Source: Schistocephalus solidus (lineage: Eukaryota > Platyhelminthes > Cestoda > Diphyllobothriidea > Diphyllobothriidae). Taken from it: a stretch of DNA of 64,000 nt. Position 1 is the first letter of the stretch, and the number at the start of each line of letters is the position of its first letter. The translations under genes and the position numbers were made by a program. Positions 61,501-63,855 of this stretch are shown here, one piece after another. Location: positions 292,944 through 356,943 of the forward strand of contig WEDG01000993.1 in the NCBI GenBank assembly GCA_017591395.1, in the 5' to 3' direction. The notes beneath the pieces were generated by a model that had not been told where the DNA came from, searched no databases, and saw only the letters and a list, made by a program, of their open reading frames with translations.

Positions 61501-61697
61501 AGGCGTTGTCGGGCGCTTCCAGGCGCAATGGTGGCTGGGGTGACGTGCGTGATCAAACGCTCTGTCTCAGTTTCGCCAGAAACAGGTGGCTGGCACTCTC
61601 GGAGCATCCGTCTGTGATCGCCAACAGTAGGGATGTCGCGCACATGGAACCCCTTCTAAGGGGCGTCCCTCTAACCGAAATTGACCCGCTTTCTTGA
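5734..61697 (+). CDS. MGAT2: MGAT2, N-acetylglucosaminyltransferase II, nine exons
   Basis: Encodes GnT-II (GT16), which adds GlcNAc in beta-1,2 linkage to the alpha-1,6 mannose arm in the Golgi, allowing complex N-glycans. Exons: 5734-5910, 7639-7902, 8558-8793, 27635-27731, 32451-32581, 34927-34984, 36456-36545, 47121-47248, 61379-61697. Phases agree at every junction, total 499 residues (human 447). Seen: membrane anchor about 8-27; [33 protein letters not shown]280-E-D-H283, the metal-binding motif; [14 protein letters not shown], with D362 aligned to the human catalytic base D347; H390 aligned to metal ligand H374; [13 protein letters not shown]. Cysteines 220, 231, 349, 372, 394 and 403 match human disulfide partners, while the human CPEC pair is replaced by GTSA. 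Family assignment is firm; the poorly conserved exons 1 and 2 are less certain. Confidence 0.9.
7639..7902 (+). CDS. MGAT2: MGAT2 exon 2, stem region
   Basis: Residues 60-147. The acceptor is ACACAG at 7633-7638 after a pyrimidine-rich tract, phase 0. A second AG at 7651-7652 was rejected because phase 0 there meets a stop after 12 codons. The exon ends ...[17 protein letters not shown], matching the conserved entry into the catalytic domain, which continues VHERFENL in exon 3. Confidence 0.8.
8558..8793 (+). CDS. MGAT2: MGAT2 exon 3, nucleotide-sugar binding start
   Basis: Residues 148-225 plus two bases of 226. It contains [39 protein letters not shown] and QDPRDCPR, all close to the vertebrate enzyme. 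C220 corresponds to human C196. The donor is CCAA|GTAGGT, phase 2. There is an N-glycosylation sequon in YNSSF. Confidence 0.93.
8794..12410. other. First part of intron 3, no gene seen
   Basis: Intronic DNA of 18.8 kb in total runs from 8794 to 27634. In this first part I see only short frames without recognisable homology on either strand, and no repeat that I could match elsewhere in the window. Confidence 0.5.
12412..12990. repeat. GC-rich dispersed repeat
   Basis: Shares segments with copies at about 14.13-14.88, 33.4-33.64 and 58.74-59.11 kb. The block CCTCCGGTCTAC...GTGCAGTAGATGCC matches the 58.88-58.94 kb copy (TCTCCGGTCTTC...GAGGTAGATGCC). The block GAGGACCAGGTCCTG...GGCACGC matches 33.56 kb. 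No coding capacity is evident. It may be an untranslated part of a retroelement. Confidence 0.45.
14127..14880. repeat. GC-rich repeat in tandem, two units
   Basis: Two related units at about 14190-14400 and 14575-14800 share GGTGCAGGGA(C/T)G(G/T)TGACTTGCG, CTACC(G/A)CACTCTCTC, AAGACAGAGTCAAA and GCAGGTGGCTGGCGCG. Overlapping frames of 100-116 codons here look like artefacts of high GC content. The block lies beyond the 3' end of the minus-strand LINE, so it could be its 3' untranslated region or an independent repeat. Inverted relatives lie at 12.4 and 58.7 kb. Confidence 0.5.
15391..16160 (-). pseudogene. Array of five C2H2-type fingers at LINE C-terminus
   Basis: Five related fingers of the form C-x2-C-x3-F-x4-GL-x2-H-x3-H/C can be read: [19 protein letters not shown], [63 protein letters not shown] and [21 protein letters not shown]. 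The G14 run at 15614-15627 shifts the frame between fingers 3 and 4. Spacers are Pro/Thr/Ser-rich. Such fingers may bind the element's own RNA or target DNA, which is inference. Confidence 0.8.
16121..16860 (-). pseudogene. LINE post-RT thumb and C-terminal region
   Basis: Contains [21 protein letters not shown], two in-frame stops, [49 protein letters not shown] and [13 protein letters not shown], then a frameshift near 16290 and [21 protein letters not shown]. This is the conserved tail found after the RT in this kind of LINE. It leads directly into the first zinc finger ([15 protein letters not shown]), which ends at a TGA (16121-16123) standing where a glycine codon is expected. Confidence 0.75.
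16862..17875 (-). pseudogene. LINE reverse transcriptase, catalytic motif altered
   Basis: A 337-codon block with [88 protein letters not shown] and [15 protein letters not shown], the RT blocks in normal order. The usual FADD of the active site reads FADE (glutamate codon at 17036-17038), so a catalytic aspartate is lost. A frameshift near 16860 separates it from the following thumb region ([21 protein letters not shown], 16651-16857). Confidence 0.9.
17876..18334 (-). pseudogene. LINE linker between endonuclease and RT
   Basis: Same frame as the flanking domains. It reads ...[25 protein letters not shown]... and later [16 protein letters not shown]...[13 protein letters not shown], the usual linker of such LINEs. 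Two TAA stops (18170-18172 and 18086-18088) interrupt it, so this copy cannot make one polyprotein. Confidence 0.75.
18335..19260 (-). pseudogene. LINE apurinic endonuclease domain
   Basis: Seen: [67 protein letters not shown] and [11 protein letters not shown], the standard order of an exonuclease-endonuclease-phosphatase fold that nicks target DNA for target-primed reverse transcription. The catalytic GDFNAR, D-Y and SDH-like (TDHR) motifs are present. A TAA at 19172-19174 interrupts the N-terminal part, and a TAG at 18335 ends this block in the same frame as the downstream RT. Confidence 0.88.
20740..20950 (-). repeat. Dispersed repeat, inverted relative at 22.99 kb
   Basis: Read on the minus strand this translates [21 protein letters not shown]; the plus strand at 22990-23180 gives [25 protein letters not shown]. 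The shared pattern and length suggest copies of one repeat in opposite orientation. Function unknown. Confidence 0.35.
22310..22400 (-). repeat. PLE-end-like remnant with GAAACGTCAGG
   Basis: On the minus strand ATGATGATGGGTTCGAG is followed by TTCGAATCCGAAACGTCAGG. The order ATGA..., hairpin (GGTTCGA/TCGAATCC), GAAACGTCAGG copies the layout of the hammerhead-like hairpin in the PLE ends at 40.3 and 42.0 kb, where GAAACGTCAGGA also occurs. The core before the hairpin is not canonical. Confidence 0.4.
22990..23180 (+). repeat. Dispersed repeat, inverted relative of 20.74 kb
   Basis: See the minus-strand relative at 20740-20950. The two copies are about 60% alike in conceptual translation, judged by eye, so they are old. 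No flanking duplication was seen. Confidence 0.35.
27635..27731 (+). CDS. MGAT2: MGAT2 exon 4
   Basis: Completes residue 226 and encodes 227-258. The acceptor is TTCGAAG|T and the donor AAG|GTAAGT. The protein [21 protein letters not shown] joins [12 protein letters not shown] and matches the vertebrate CINAEYPDSFGHYREAKFSQ region. C231 corresponds to human C210. There are two N-glycosylation sequons (NTS, NVS). Intron 3 before it is 18.8 kb. Confidence 0.92.
27732..32450. other. Intron 4, no gene seen
   Basis: 4.7 kb of AT-rich DNA. A degenerate CCTAA-type stretch sits near 30670-30790. Short frames on both strands lack recognisable domains. Confidence 0.5.
30670..30790. repeat. Degenerate CCTAA-type stretch
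   Basis: Irregular repeats such as CCTAATCCC, CGCTAAACC and TAGTCCTAAACC. It resembles the stretches at 3.4 and 59.9 kb. Confidence 0.4.
32451..32581 (+). CDS. MGAT2: MGAT2 exon 5, metal-binding EEDH motif
   Basis: Residues 259-301 plus two bases of 302. It contains [18 protein letters not shown], the divalent-metal motif of GT16 (E280-E-D-H283); the human equivalent H262 is a known disease position. The acceptor is GCATCAG|CTC, phase 0. The exon ends ACAAG|GCAAGT. The next exon requires phase 2, which only this GC donor supplies; the nearest GT would give phase 0. Confidence 0.92.
32582..32587 (+). promoter_or_regulatory. Non-canonical GC donor of intron 5
   Basis: AAG|GCAAGT is the preferred context of GC-AG introns, with strong pairing to U1 apart from the C at +2. 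Phase and protein alignment ([14 protein letters not shown]) both support this exact cut. Confidence 0.8.
33139..33232 (+). pseudogene. Orphan zinc-finger fragment of the LINE family
   Basis: Reads [18 protein letters not shown], clearly related to the LINE finger [19 protein letters not shown] at 15.7 kb, but on the plus strand and without an adjacent RT. It indicates a second, 5'-truncated insertion of the same LINE family inside intron 5. Confidence 0.6.
33400..33640. repeat. GC-rich dispersed repeat copy
   Basis: Shares GGGCTGAGAGTCAG and GGAGACCAGGT..TTTGCGGCATGC with the 12.4-12.7 kb copy, and GGTGGACTACCAACTGAC with the reverse of about 14.9 kb. It directly follows the LINE finger fragment, supporting the idea that this repeat is part of the LINE 3' region. 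Confidence 0.4.
33949..33963 (+). repeat. G15 homopolymer
   Basis: Fifteen consecutive G. A second such run (G14) lies in the LINE at 15614-15627. Its length is prone to assembly error. Confidence 0.9.
34927..34984 (+). CDS. MGAT2: MGAT2 exon 6
   Basis: Completes residue 302 and encodes 303-321. The acceptor is CCTTTTAG|T and the donor AAG|GTGAGT. The protein [19 protein letters not shown] corresponds to vertebrate CDVLSLGTYSAS. The CPEC cysteine pair just before this in human is absent, both members being lost together. Confidence 0.88.
34985..36455. other. Intron 6 with an AT-rich dispersed repeat
   Basis: From about 35320 to 35930 the sequence resembles 62766-63395 (for example AAATTTGAAAAAGACG.TATTTTCTA and GAAATATATTTGA.TTTTTA.TGA). 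No coding potential was seen. Confidence 0.45.
36456..36545 (+). CDS. MGAT2: MGAT2 exon 7
   Basis: Residues 322-351, phase 0 at both ends. The acceptor is TATTTTTAG|GTT and the donor CAA|GTGAGA. It contains [14 protein letters not shown], matching the vertebrate WKSTEHNMGLALTR, and C349, equivalent to human C334. Confidence 0.9.
37049..37804 (+). pseudogene. PLE-1: N-terminus fused in frame to GIY-YIG tail, no RT
   Basis: An uninterrupted frame of 251 codons. The first half (about 37200-37440) reads [33 protein letters not shown] and [20 protein letters not shown], like the N-terminal helical region of PLE proteins (compare [19 protein letters not shown] at 50.8 kb). The second half has [38 protein letters not shown] and [15 protein letters not shown], the tail that follows the GIY-YIG fold in the other PLEs here. 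The whole RT is missing and the GIY-YIG signature itself is not clear. It is either an old internal deletion that kept frame or a short derivative; no start codon is obvious. Confidence 0.6.
38292..38345. repeat. (AT)n microsatellite
   Basis: 54 bases of alternating A and T. It borders a fragment of the 355-bp hammerhead unit on its right. Confidence 0.95.
38346..38420 (+). repeat. Fragment of the 355-bp unit between (AT)n tracts
   Basis: TCTGACCCTAAAAAAAGTCATGT...CTGCACTTAATAATTTCAG is the same sequence as 48634-48707, part of the 355-bp unit. Here it stands alone, with (AT)n directly on each side and without the ribozyme part. Confidence 0.75.
38419..38469. repeat. (TA)n microsatellite
   Basis: About 50 bases of TA repeats, directly joined to the first unit of the tRNA-headed array. 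Confidence 0.95.
38783..38827 (-). ncRNA. Type I hammerhead ribozyme, tRNA-headed unit
   Basis: Sense order: stem I GACUGG, CUGAUGA, stem II GGCU/AGCC with AAUA loop, GAAA, palindromic stem III AUGGCCAU, U17, stem I CCGGUC. The pair closing stem II next to the core is C and A instead of G-C, which may lower activity. Confidence 0.8.
39089..39133 (-). ncRNA. Hammerhead ribozyme, stem I mismatch
   Basis: Same fold as the neighbouring unit, but the first stem I base pair is lost (GACUGA against CCGGUC). Core bases are intact. Confidence 0.7.
39391..39435 (-). ncRNA. Type I hammerhead ribozyme, tRNA-headed unit
   Basis: Core and stems identical to the copy at 38783. The spacing between ribozymes in this array is 302-306 nt. 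Confidence 0.8.
39697..39741 (-). ncRNA. Hammerhead with mutated core
   Basis: Same layout, but the conserved GAAA reads GAUA (the third base of the motif changed), which should abolish or strongly reduce cleavage. Confidence 0.7.
40003..40047 (-). ncRNA. Type I hammerhead ribozyme, full stem I
   Basis: Stem I is GACUGG with CCAGUC, six Watson-Crick pairs (the other copies have a U-G wobble). This is a compensatory change relative to its neighbours. The rest of the core is intact. Confidence 0.82.
40214..40265. repeat. (AT)n microsatellite at a PLE edge
   Basis: About 52 bases of AT. It abruptly truncates the last tRNA-headed unit and joins the inverted end of PLE-2. Confidence 0.95.
40305..40344 (-). 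ncRNA. Hammerhead-like motif in PLE-2 inverted end
   Basis: Sense: CCU, CCGACGA, stem II UGAAAGC..GCUUUU, GAAA with palindromic ACGU, C17, AGG. The layout is that of a type I hammerhead with a three-pair stem I, but U4 of the core is C. PLE ends are known to encode minimal hammerheads. Confidence 0.5.
40862..41770 (+). pseudogene. PLE-2 GIY-YIG endonuclease region, RT missing
   Basis: An open frame of about 300 codons beginning inside the linker after the [72 protein letters not shown], then the GIY-YIG fold ([23 protein letters not shown]-x3-EH, GHTFAF..AEILG, E-x2-EAWH, INRC). This is the endonuclease thought to nick DNA for target-primed synthesis. The RT is absent by 5' truncation, so this copy cannot move by itself. 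No stop codons within the domain suggest youth. Confidence 0.85.
41964..42003 (+). ncRNA. Hammerhead-like motif in PLE-2 3' end
   Basis: Plus-strand counterpart of the motif at 40305: CCU, CCGACGA, hairpin GGAAGC..GCUUUU, GAAACGUC, AGG. The same U-to-C change in the core is present in both arms. Confidence 0.5.
42082..42102. repeat. (AT)n microsatellite between two PLE ends
   Basis: 21 bases of AT between the 3' end of PLE-2 and the end of a different PLE family (AATTCTTTGGGAAA...). Confidence 0.9.
42103..42490 (-). pseudogene. 3' fragment of another PLE, GIY-YIG tail
   Basis: The minus strand reads [48 protein letters not shown], the C-terminal part of a GIY-YIG PLE protein closest to the PLE-4 type ([14 protein letters not shown]). 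It is followed by the untranslated end with TCTGACGACGAG...TCTCGAAAATTTACGC. A (CT)n run at 42516-42539 truncates it. Confidence 0.75.
42133..42171 (-). ncRNA. Hammerhead-like motif in PLE end
   Basis: Sense: GU, CUGACGA, C, stem II GAGA/UCUC, GAAA, palindromic AAUU, U17, AC. Stem I has only two pairs and one unpaired C precedes stem II, so activity is doubtful. The motif recurs at 49643 with a different but still paired stem II (GAC/GUC). Confidence 0.45.
42516..42539 (+). repeat. (CT)n microsatellite
   Basis: Twelve CT units. It separates the PLE tail from an unrecognised stretch (about 42540-42890) that reads on the minus strand for about 90 codons but matches nothing I know. Confidence 0.9.
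42894..44730 (+). pseudogene. PLE-3: decayed Penelope-like element with RT and GIY-YIG
   Basis: Most PLE parts in order: N-terminal coiled region ([15 protein letters not shown]), [16 protein letters not shown] (RT1), [38 protein letters not shown] (active site YVDD changed to CVDD, aspartates kept), [32 protein letters not shown], then [19 protein letters not shown] (GIY-YIG) and [20 protein letters not shown] blocks between DSDHL (43468) and PPQRIS (43562) are largely deleted. Several stops and frameshifts break it, so it is inactive. Older than PLE-2. Confidence 0.82.
45003..45047 (-). ncRNA. Hammerhead in diverged tRNA-headed repeat
   Basis: Stem I is GGCUGG with CCAGUC, changed at two positions relative to the main array but still fully paired (one G-U), with CUGAUGA, GGCU/AGCC, GAAA and palindromic AUGGCCAU unchanged. 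The covariation supports a real RNA structure. Its tRNA-like head (45055-45142, minus, GTGGCGCAGTGGGTAGAGC) is a different subfamily. Confidence 0.82.
45230..45341. repeat. Imperfect hairpin from inverted short repeats
   Basis: Arms 45230-45276 and 45291-45341 are inverse copies (CCGCCAGCAGCCGTAG... against CTACGGCTGCTGGCGG) around a 14-nt loop that contains ACAAAGACAAGGGA from the ribozyme repeat. A few indels separate the arms. Confidence 0.7.
45493..45785. repeat. Head-to-head tRNA-headed repeats forming a palindrome
   Basis: A minus-strand unit (45493-45642) meets a plus-strand unit (from 45643) inside their tRNA-like heads. The left copy has lost stem III and GAAA of the ribozyme; the right copy is intact. 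The arms share ATATGATGGAATGGAACCGAC and its inverse. Confidence 0.7.
45709..45753 (+). ncRNA. Type I hammerhead ribozyme, tRNA-headed unit
   Basis: GACUGG, CUGAUGA, C, GGCU-AAUA-AGCC, A, GAAA, palindromic AUGGCCAU, U17, CCGGUC. All core positions match the consensus; the predicted cut follows 45747. Confidence 0.83.
46011..46055 (+). ncRNA. Type I hammerhead ribozyme, tRNA-headed unit
   Basis: Identical to the copy at 45709, 302 nt downstream. The predicted cut follows 46049, so a transcript of the array would be cut into 302-nt monomers. Confidence 0.83.
46313..46357 (+). ncRNA. Type I hammerhead ribozyme, tRNA-headed unit
   Basis: As the two previous copies, with stem I GACUGG/CUGGUC (two wobbles) and stem II GGCU-UAUA-AGCC. 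Substitutions fall in the loop or keep pairing. Confidence 0.8.
46383..46450. repeat. (TA)n microsatellite
   Basis: 68 bases of TA with two CATATA interruptions, at the end of the plus-strand array. A further, worn member of the repeat superfamily follows at 46451-46640. Confidence 0.9.
46451..47040 (-). repeat. Two worn tRNA-headed repeats
   Basis: 46451-46640 and 46850-47000 keep the outline (AAGG(G)AGA..GGAATGACCATTT..., inverse tRNA-like head with GAGCCAC or AGCCACGGGCTCGTT). The ribozyme cores are broken: CGGACGA and CUAACGA instead of CUGAUGA. Confidence 0.6.
47121..47248 (+). CDS. MGAT2: MGAT2 exon 8, catalytic base region
   Basis: Residues 352-393 plus two bases of 394. It contains [15 protein letters not shown], which includes the presumed catalytic base D362, C372, and PRVYHTGV with the metal ligand H390. 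The acceptor is CTGTACTAG|GTA and the donor TCTG|GTGAGA, phase 2. It lies alone between two long repeat-filled introns. Confidence 0.93.
47249..48283. other. Start of intron 8, nothing recognised
   Basis: About 1 kb of AT-rich DNA without matches to proteins or to the other repeats of the window. Confidence 0.5.
48284..48306. repeat. (TA)n microsatellite
   Basis: 23 bases of TA, directly joined to the first 355-bp unit. Confidence 0.9.
48419..48490 (+). ncRNA. Type I hammerhead ribozyme, 355-bp unit
   Basis: Stem I CCCA/UGGG, CUGAGGA, stem II closed by GCCGA/UCGGC with an upper helix GCUGUG-UCG-CACAGC, GAAA, perfect palindrome ACACGUGU as stem III, C17. The cleavage triplet is GUC and the pair next to the core is the usual G-C. 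All conserved core bases are present, making this the best ribozyme in the window together with the next copy. Confidence 0.9.
48766..48837 (+). ncRNA. Type I hammerhead ribozyme, 355-bp unit
   Basis: Same fold as the copy at 48419; upper stem II is GCUGUG-UCA-CACAGC. Core, palindromic stem III and GUC triplet are intact. The predicted cut follows 48833. Confidence 0.9.
49161..49507 (-). repeat. 355-bp hammerhead unit, minus strand
   Basis: One full unit in reverse orientation to 48307-48960, flanked by (TA)n at 49146-49160 and 49508-49565. It lies at the 3' side of PLE-4. Confidence 0.8.
49208..49279 (-). ncRNA. Hammerhead with mutated core
   Basis: CUGAGGA reads CUGAGAA (the catalytic G8 is A), so the copy should be inactive. 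Stems I, II and III are otherwise conserved. Confidence 0.75.
49508..49565. repeat. (TA)n microsatellite
   Basis: 58 bases of TA between a 355-bp unit and the 3' end of PLE-4. Confidence 0.95.
49643..49681 (-). ncRNA. Hammerhead-like motif in PLE-4 3' end
   Basis: Sense: GU, CUGACGA, C, stem II (GAC CUGG-GGAA-CCAG C GUC), GAAA, palindromic AAUU, U, AC. A related copy lies at 51015-51057. Compared with 42133 the stem II bases differ but still pair. Stem I is very short. Confidence 0.45.
49820..50830 (-). pseudogene. PLE-4 N-terminal half with first RT blocks
   Basis: A long open frame: [79 protein letters not shown] (RT1), [20 protein letters not shown] and [15 protein letters not shown]. 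It stops before the RT active site. A 106-bp segment from its N-terminal part (about 50482-50587) is repeated at about 49709-49814 just after the break, so the frame runs into a duplicate of earlier sequence. Confidence 0.82.
51171..52092 (-). pseudogene. PLE-4 C-terminal half: RT active site to GIY-YIG
   Basis: Starts [16 protein letters not shown], then [78 protein letters not shown], one TAA stop (near 51568), [19 protein letters not shown] and the GIY-YIG domain ([73 protein letters not shown]). The frame is otherwise open. Confidence 0.88.
52279..52350 (-). ncRNA. Hammerhead ribozyme, one stem II mismatch
   Basis: Core CUGAGGA and GAAA and palindromic ACACGUGU are intact, C17 present. 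The stem II closing helix is GCCGA/UGGGC with one mismatch. Confidence 0.78.
52635..52706 (-). ncRNA. Hammerhead, weakened core
   Basis: The base pair next to the core is changed (A opposite C) and GAAA reads GAAG, converting the first stem III pair to G-U. Probably weak or inactive. Confidence 0.7.
52990..53061 (-). ncRNA. Hammerhead with mutated core
   Basis: CUGAGGA reads CCGAGGA. The upper stem II is GCUGCG/CGCAGC where other units have GCUGUG/CACAGC, a compensatory pair change that supports selection for the helix. Confidence 0.75.
53139..54898. mobile_element. PLE-5: large inverted repeat built from PLE 3' ends
   Basis: The left arm (about 53139-53889, minus sense) and right arm (about 54151-54898, plus sense) are inverse copies of about 750 bp of the 3' half of a PLE, both decayed. 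The right arm reads in pieces [15 protein letters not shown] and MPGGNALR, matching the GIY-YIG domain. The outer ends share CGGTAAATACAAACTCTACT and its inverse. The 260-bp centre contains a 200-bp repeat also found at 55841-56042. No reading frame survives. Confidence 0.7.
53949..54150 (+). repeat. 200-bp direct repeat, copy 1
   Basis: TGAGTAGATTACCTATCTCA, GGATTACACAAAAAAGCCTG and the following 150 bases recur at 55841-56042 with few differences. It lies between the arms of the PLE-5 inverted repeat. It may mark the target of insertion or belong to the AT-rich dispersed family. Confidence 0.75.
55841..56042 (+). repeat. 200-bp direct repeat, copy 2
   Basis: Copy of 53949-54150 with few changes by eye. 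The sequence before it (about 55700-55840) resembles part of the AT-rich family at 62.8 kb. Confidence 0.75.
56043..58235. other. Intron 8, AT-rich, no gene seen
   Basis: Several frames of 60-119 codons without recognisable domains. About 57680-57860 resembles 63080-63190 (CTTACAAACTTTTATGAATT against ATTGCAAACTGTTATGAGAA and the following 80 bases), suggesting another copy of the AT-rich family. Confidence 0.4.
58236..58665. repeat. Two worn tRNA-headed repeats, opposite strands
   Basis: 58240-58430 (minus) keeps the 134-nt module (GCATAGCGAC) and a broken ribozyme (CGGAUGA). 58513-58665 (plus) has a tRNA-like head (GAGCTGTTGGCTCAGTGATTAGAGC ... GCGGGTTCGAACCTC, given here in two parts) and the tail CCATTCCAGTCTCCTTTGTC. 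Confidence 0.6.
58740..59110 (+). repeat. GC-rich dispersed repeat copy
   Basis: CTGGCACTCCCACTCAGTTG, GGATCCGAGCC, CCTGCGCCCTCTCCCATCTC, CGGTCTTC and GGAGTGGAACATAGAG match, in reverse orientation, the two-unit block at 14.1-14.9 kb, and in the same orientation 12.7-12.9 kb. Confidence 0.55.
59195..59400 (+). repeat. Very worn member of the tRNA-headed family
   Basis: TTGGCTGATGATGGTAAATA, AGCCCTAAAT and CTTATCTTCGTCGG align with the ribozyme and tail of the main units (GGCTGATGACGGCTAATAAG, CCAGAAAT, CTTGTCTTTGTCGG). The core is no longer intact. Confidence 0.5.
59930..60030. repeat. Degenerate CCTAA-type stretch
   Basis: Irregular CTAACC, CCTTAACCC and TTAACCC motifs, third copy of the type seen at 3.4 and 30.7 kb. 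Confidence 0.4.
60050..61378. other. End of intron 8, nothing recognised
   Basis: AT-rich DNA with short frames only. The acceptor of exon 9 (CCCCCTCTCGTCAG) closes the intron. Confidence 0.5.
61379..61697 (+). CDS. MGAT2: MGAT2 exon 9, C-terminus
   Basis: Completes residue 394 (C) and encodes 395-499, ending in TGA at 61695-61697. It contains [10 protein letters not shown] (human CGMHHKKTC) and [16 protein letters not shown] (human KNGGWGDIRDHELC). About 40 residues follow this last motif where the human enzyme ends within a few, so the worm protein has a C-terminal extension. The phase fits exon 8 exactly (TG|T). Confidence 0.93.
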
Positions 61698-61967
61698 AAC
61701 CGCATGCCTCCATCTTTCAGAATCCTCACTGTGGCTGTGATATTTTGATAAAAAATATATATATTAACTAAAATGGTAATTTTCGGTCAAGTATCCACGC
61801 TTTTACTGGCTTTTCTTCATATAGTTGTGGATACATTAATATTTCCAGAATATGATATTTGCGCAGATACTGGAAACACTGTTTCTATTCTTTCATATTG
61901 ATCAACATCCCTTAAATAAGTCGAGCTTTATTTTTTGTATAATTAGTTCTTTTCTACTTTTGCTTTA

Positions 61968-61973
61968 AATAAA
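61968..61973 (+). terminator. Poly(A) signal AATAAA
   Basis: The AATAAA hexamer lies 271 nt after the MGAT2 stop codon, followed by a T-rich stretch (GTGCTTTATTCCCTTCCTTT) about 15 nt later. It probably ends the transcript. Confidence 0.65.
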
Positions 61974-61989
61974 GTCAGTAAAGGTGTGC

Positions 61990-62765
61990 TTTATTCCCTT
62001 CCTTTTTGTTTTGTGCAAGATGACGCAAACTGACTCTGGCGTCTGTACTTCGACCTGTCAGTAATAAGGGTGATCTTGGGCACCAAAATGTCGTTTCTGT
62101 GGCTTCGCGTGAAAGTCAAAACCTTGTATAAAACTGATCCAGAGCGTCACTAGTCCTTTTTCTCTAATCTTTATCGGTCTAGGGTCTCTGCCATTCTGTC
62201 GAGACTTATTCTTCCGCAAGACGCTGCATGCCTATCCATGCATGTTGGTAATTTAATTCTAAGCACAGATACGACTGCTAGATACCTATTCAGCAAATGA
62301 AGTTCGGTAGGCTTAGAATGATCCCTCTAATTATCTTCGTAAATGGTTCGTTCCCTAGACCTACTTTAACTCTACTGACACTGTAGCACCTAAGGTGCGC
62401 AGATGACTGGTGATGGTTTGTTTCATATACGGGAAATGGCAAAGTGTGTAACGATTATGGTGGTTGCGGTAGGGAAGAGCATCCTTGGGAAACCAGAAAA
62501 ACACTTAAGTGGACCAAGCAGACTTGAGCCTGACCTTTTAACTCAAACCTCGTGAGTCTTTTTTTAGAGAGAGGGAACAAGTACCACAATGCGTTTGCCT
62601 GTTTGCTTGAGTTTTTTCGATGACCGTTCCACAATTTCTGAATTAAGTGCTCTAGAACTTGAAGTACAGCAGATTCCCTCTCATAAAATGTGAACCGAAA
62701 TTTGGAAATGGGTTTTCGCCTCGAACAAATTACTTAAATGTTCTACAGCCTAATGCCGAGATATT
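61990..62765. other. Downstream flank, nothing recognised
   Basis: No gene-like frames and no repeat match in this stretch. Confidence 0.5.
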
Positions 62766-63395
62766 TCAGTCAAGATGGGATGCCGGCTTTTAGCTGAGCT
62801 TCATTCTGACTGCCTGCAACAAGTTCACCATGTAAAAATGGCTGCTTAAGTATTCTGAATTTTCTCCCTGAATTAGATATATTTTATAGGAAACTTACTC
62901 AAAAATATTCTTTTTTGTGCTCCTTTGGGAACAAATCATATCTTCACGTGTCATACTTGGGGAAAGGGTAACTTTGGGTCTTTAAAATGTTTATTATTAT
63001 GAAATTTTCTAAGATCACAAAATGTTCATTCATAATACATCGTTTCCGTTAATTTATGGTTGCCTTTAATGTATACACTATTATCCACATCCATTGCAAA
63101 CTGTTATGAGAATTCTATGACCTCTTTCTCGTAGTGTAGAGATTAGTGTGATTTTCTTCGTGCAGAATGTGTAAAGCATTTAGCTTTGAAATCTGGCATT
63201 TAAGTGTAACGAGCGGTAACTTTCAAAATTGTTCGACAATTTAAAAACTGAAAGATACCCTTCCTTTAAGCATGAAATTTGAAGCAGACGCCATTTTCTA
63301 ACATAGGAGCTAAAGAAAAAGTGTGCATGTTTCTATAAATATATTTGAATTTATAATGACATGGAAAATTAGTGAGAAAAATGCATGCTATATAT
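62766..63395 (+). repeat. AT-rich dispersed repeat
   Basis: Resembles 35320-35930 and parts of about 57680-57860 and 55680-55840. Examples: GATG(C/T)CGGCTTTT, (T)ATAAATATATTTGAATTT and ATGCATGCTA. Copies are 65-75% alike by eye. No coding capacity; origin unknown. Confidence 0.45.
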
Positions 63396-63399
63396 ATAT

Positions 63400-63523
63400 G
63401 TCGGTTCCATTTCATCATATGCTACACATCGCTATGCGACCGCCTGCGAGAGCTCTAGTATGAGCTCCAGGGCACAACGGAACATACATGTTCCTTAAGC
63501 AGATCGGTGAGCCCCACACTATC
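63400..63523 (+). repeat. 134-nt module without tRNA head or ribozyme
   Basis: GTCGGTTCCATTTCATCATA through GAGCCCCACACTATCAT is the linker part of the 302-bp units alone, with (TA)n directly on both sides (63389-63399 and 63524-63535). It begins at the terminal GTCGGTT motif of the tRNA-ribozyme part. Confidence 0.75.
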
Positions 63524-63533
63524 ATATATATAT

Positions 63534-63690
63534 ATTCAAGCAGGAATAGGCGCACACTGATCTAGTGGCTTCCCGAAGCAAACAAGCTCTGTATGGGTGG
63601 CAAAGGTCACAAACAGGCAACCATCACCCATACGGAGCTTGTTTGCTTCGGGAAGCCACTAGATCGGTGTGCGCCTATTCCTGCTTGAAT
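63534..63690. repeat. Long hairpin, 65-bp stem
   Basis: Arms 63534-63598 and 63626-63690 are inverse copies over all 65 positions with two mismatches, both T opposite G, so the RNA stem would pair throughout. The loop is 27 nt. No coding capacity. It could be a foldback element, a precursor of small RNAs, or two head-to-head repeat copies. Confidence 0.85.
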
Positions 63691-63855
63691 AAATACCCGA
63701 TCTGCAGCGACAGAGAATGACAGGTGGTGAGACACTGATGAACTTCGGTTCGATGAAGTGCTTATGACCCATCTGCTAGACCCAGTGTGTGGACTGTCTG
63801 CACCGTACTCGAGTGCATGTTTGTGTTTCCGGTCCCAGCTGGTAGTCATGGTTAT

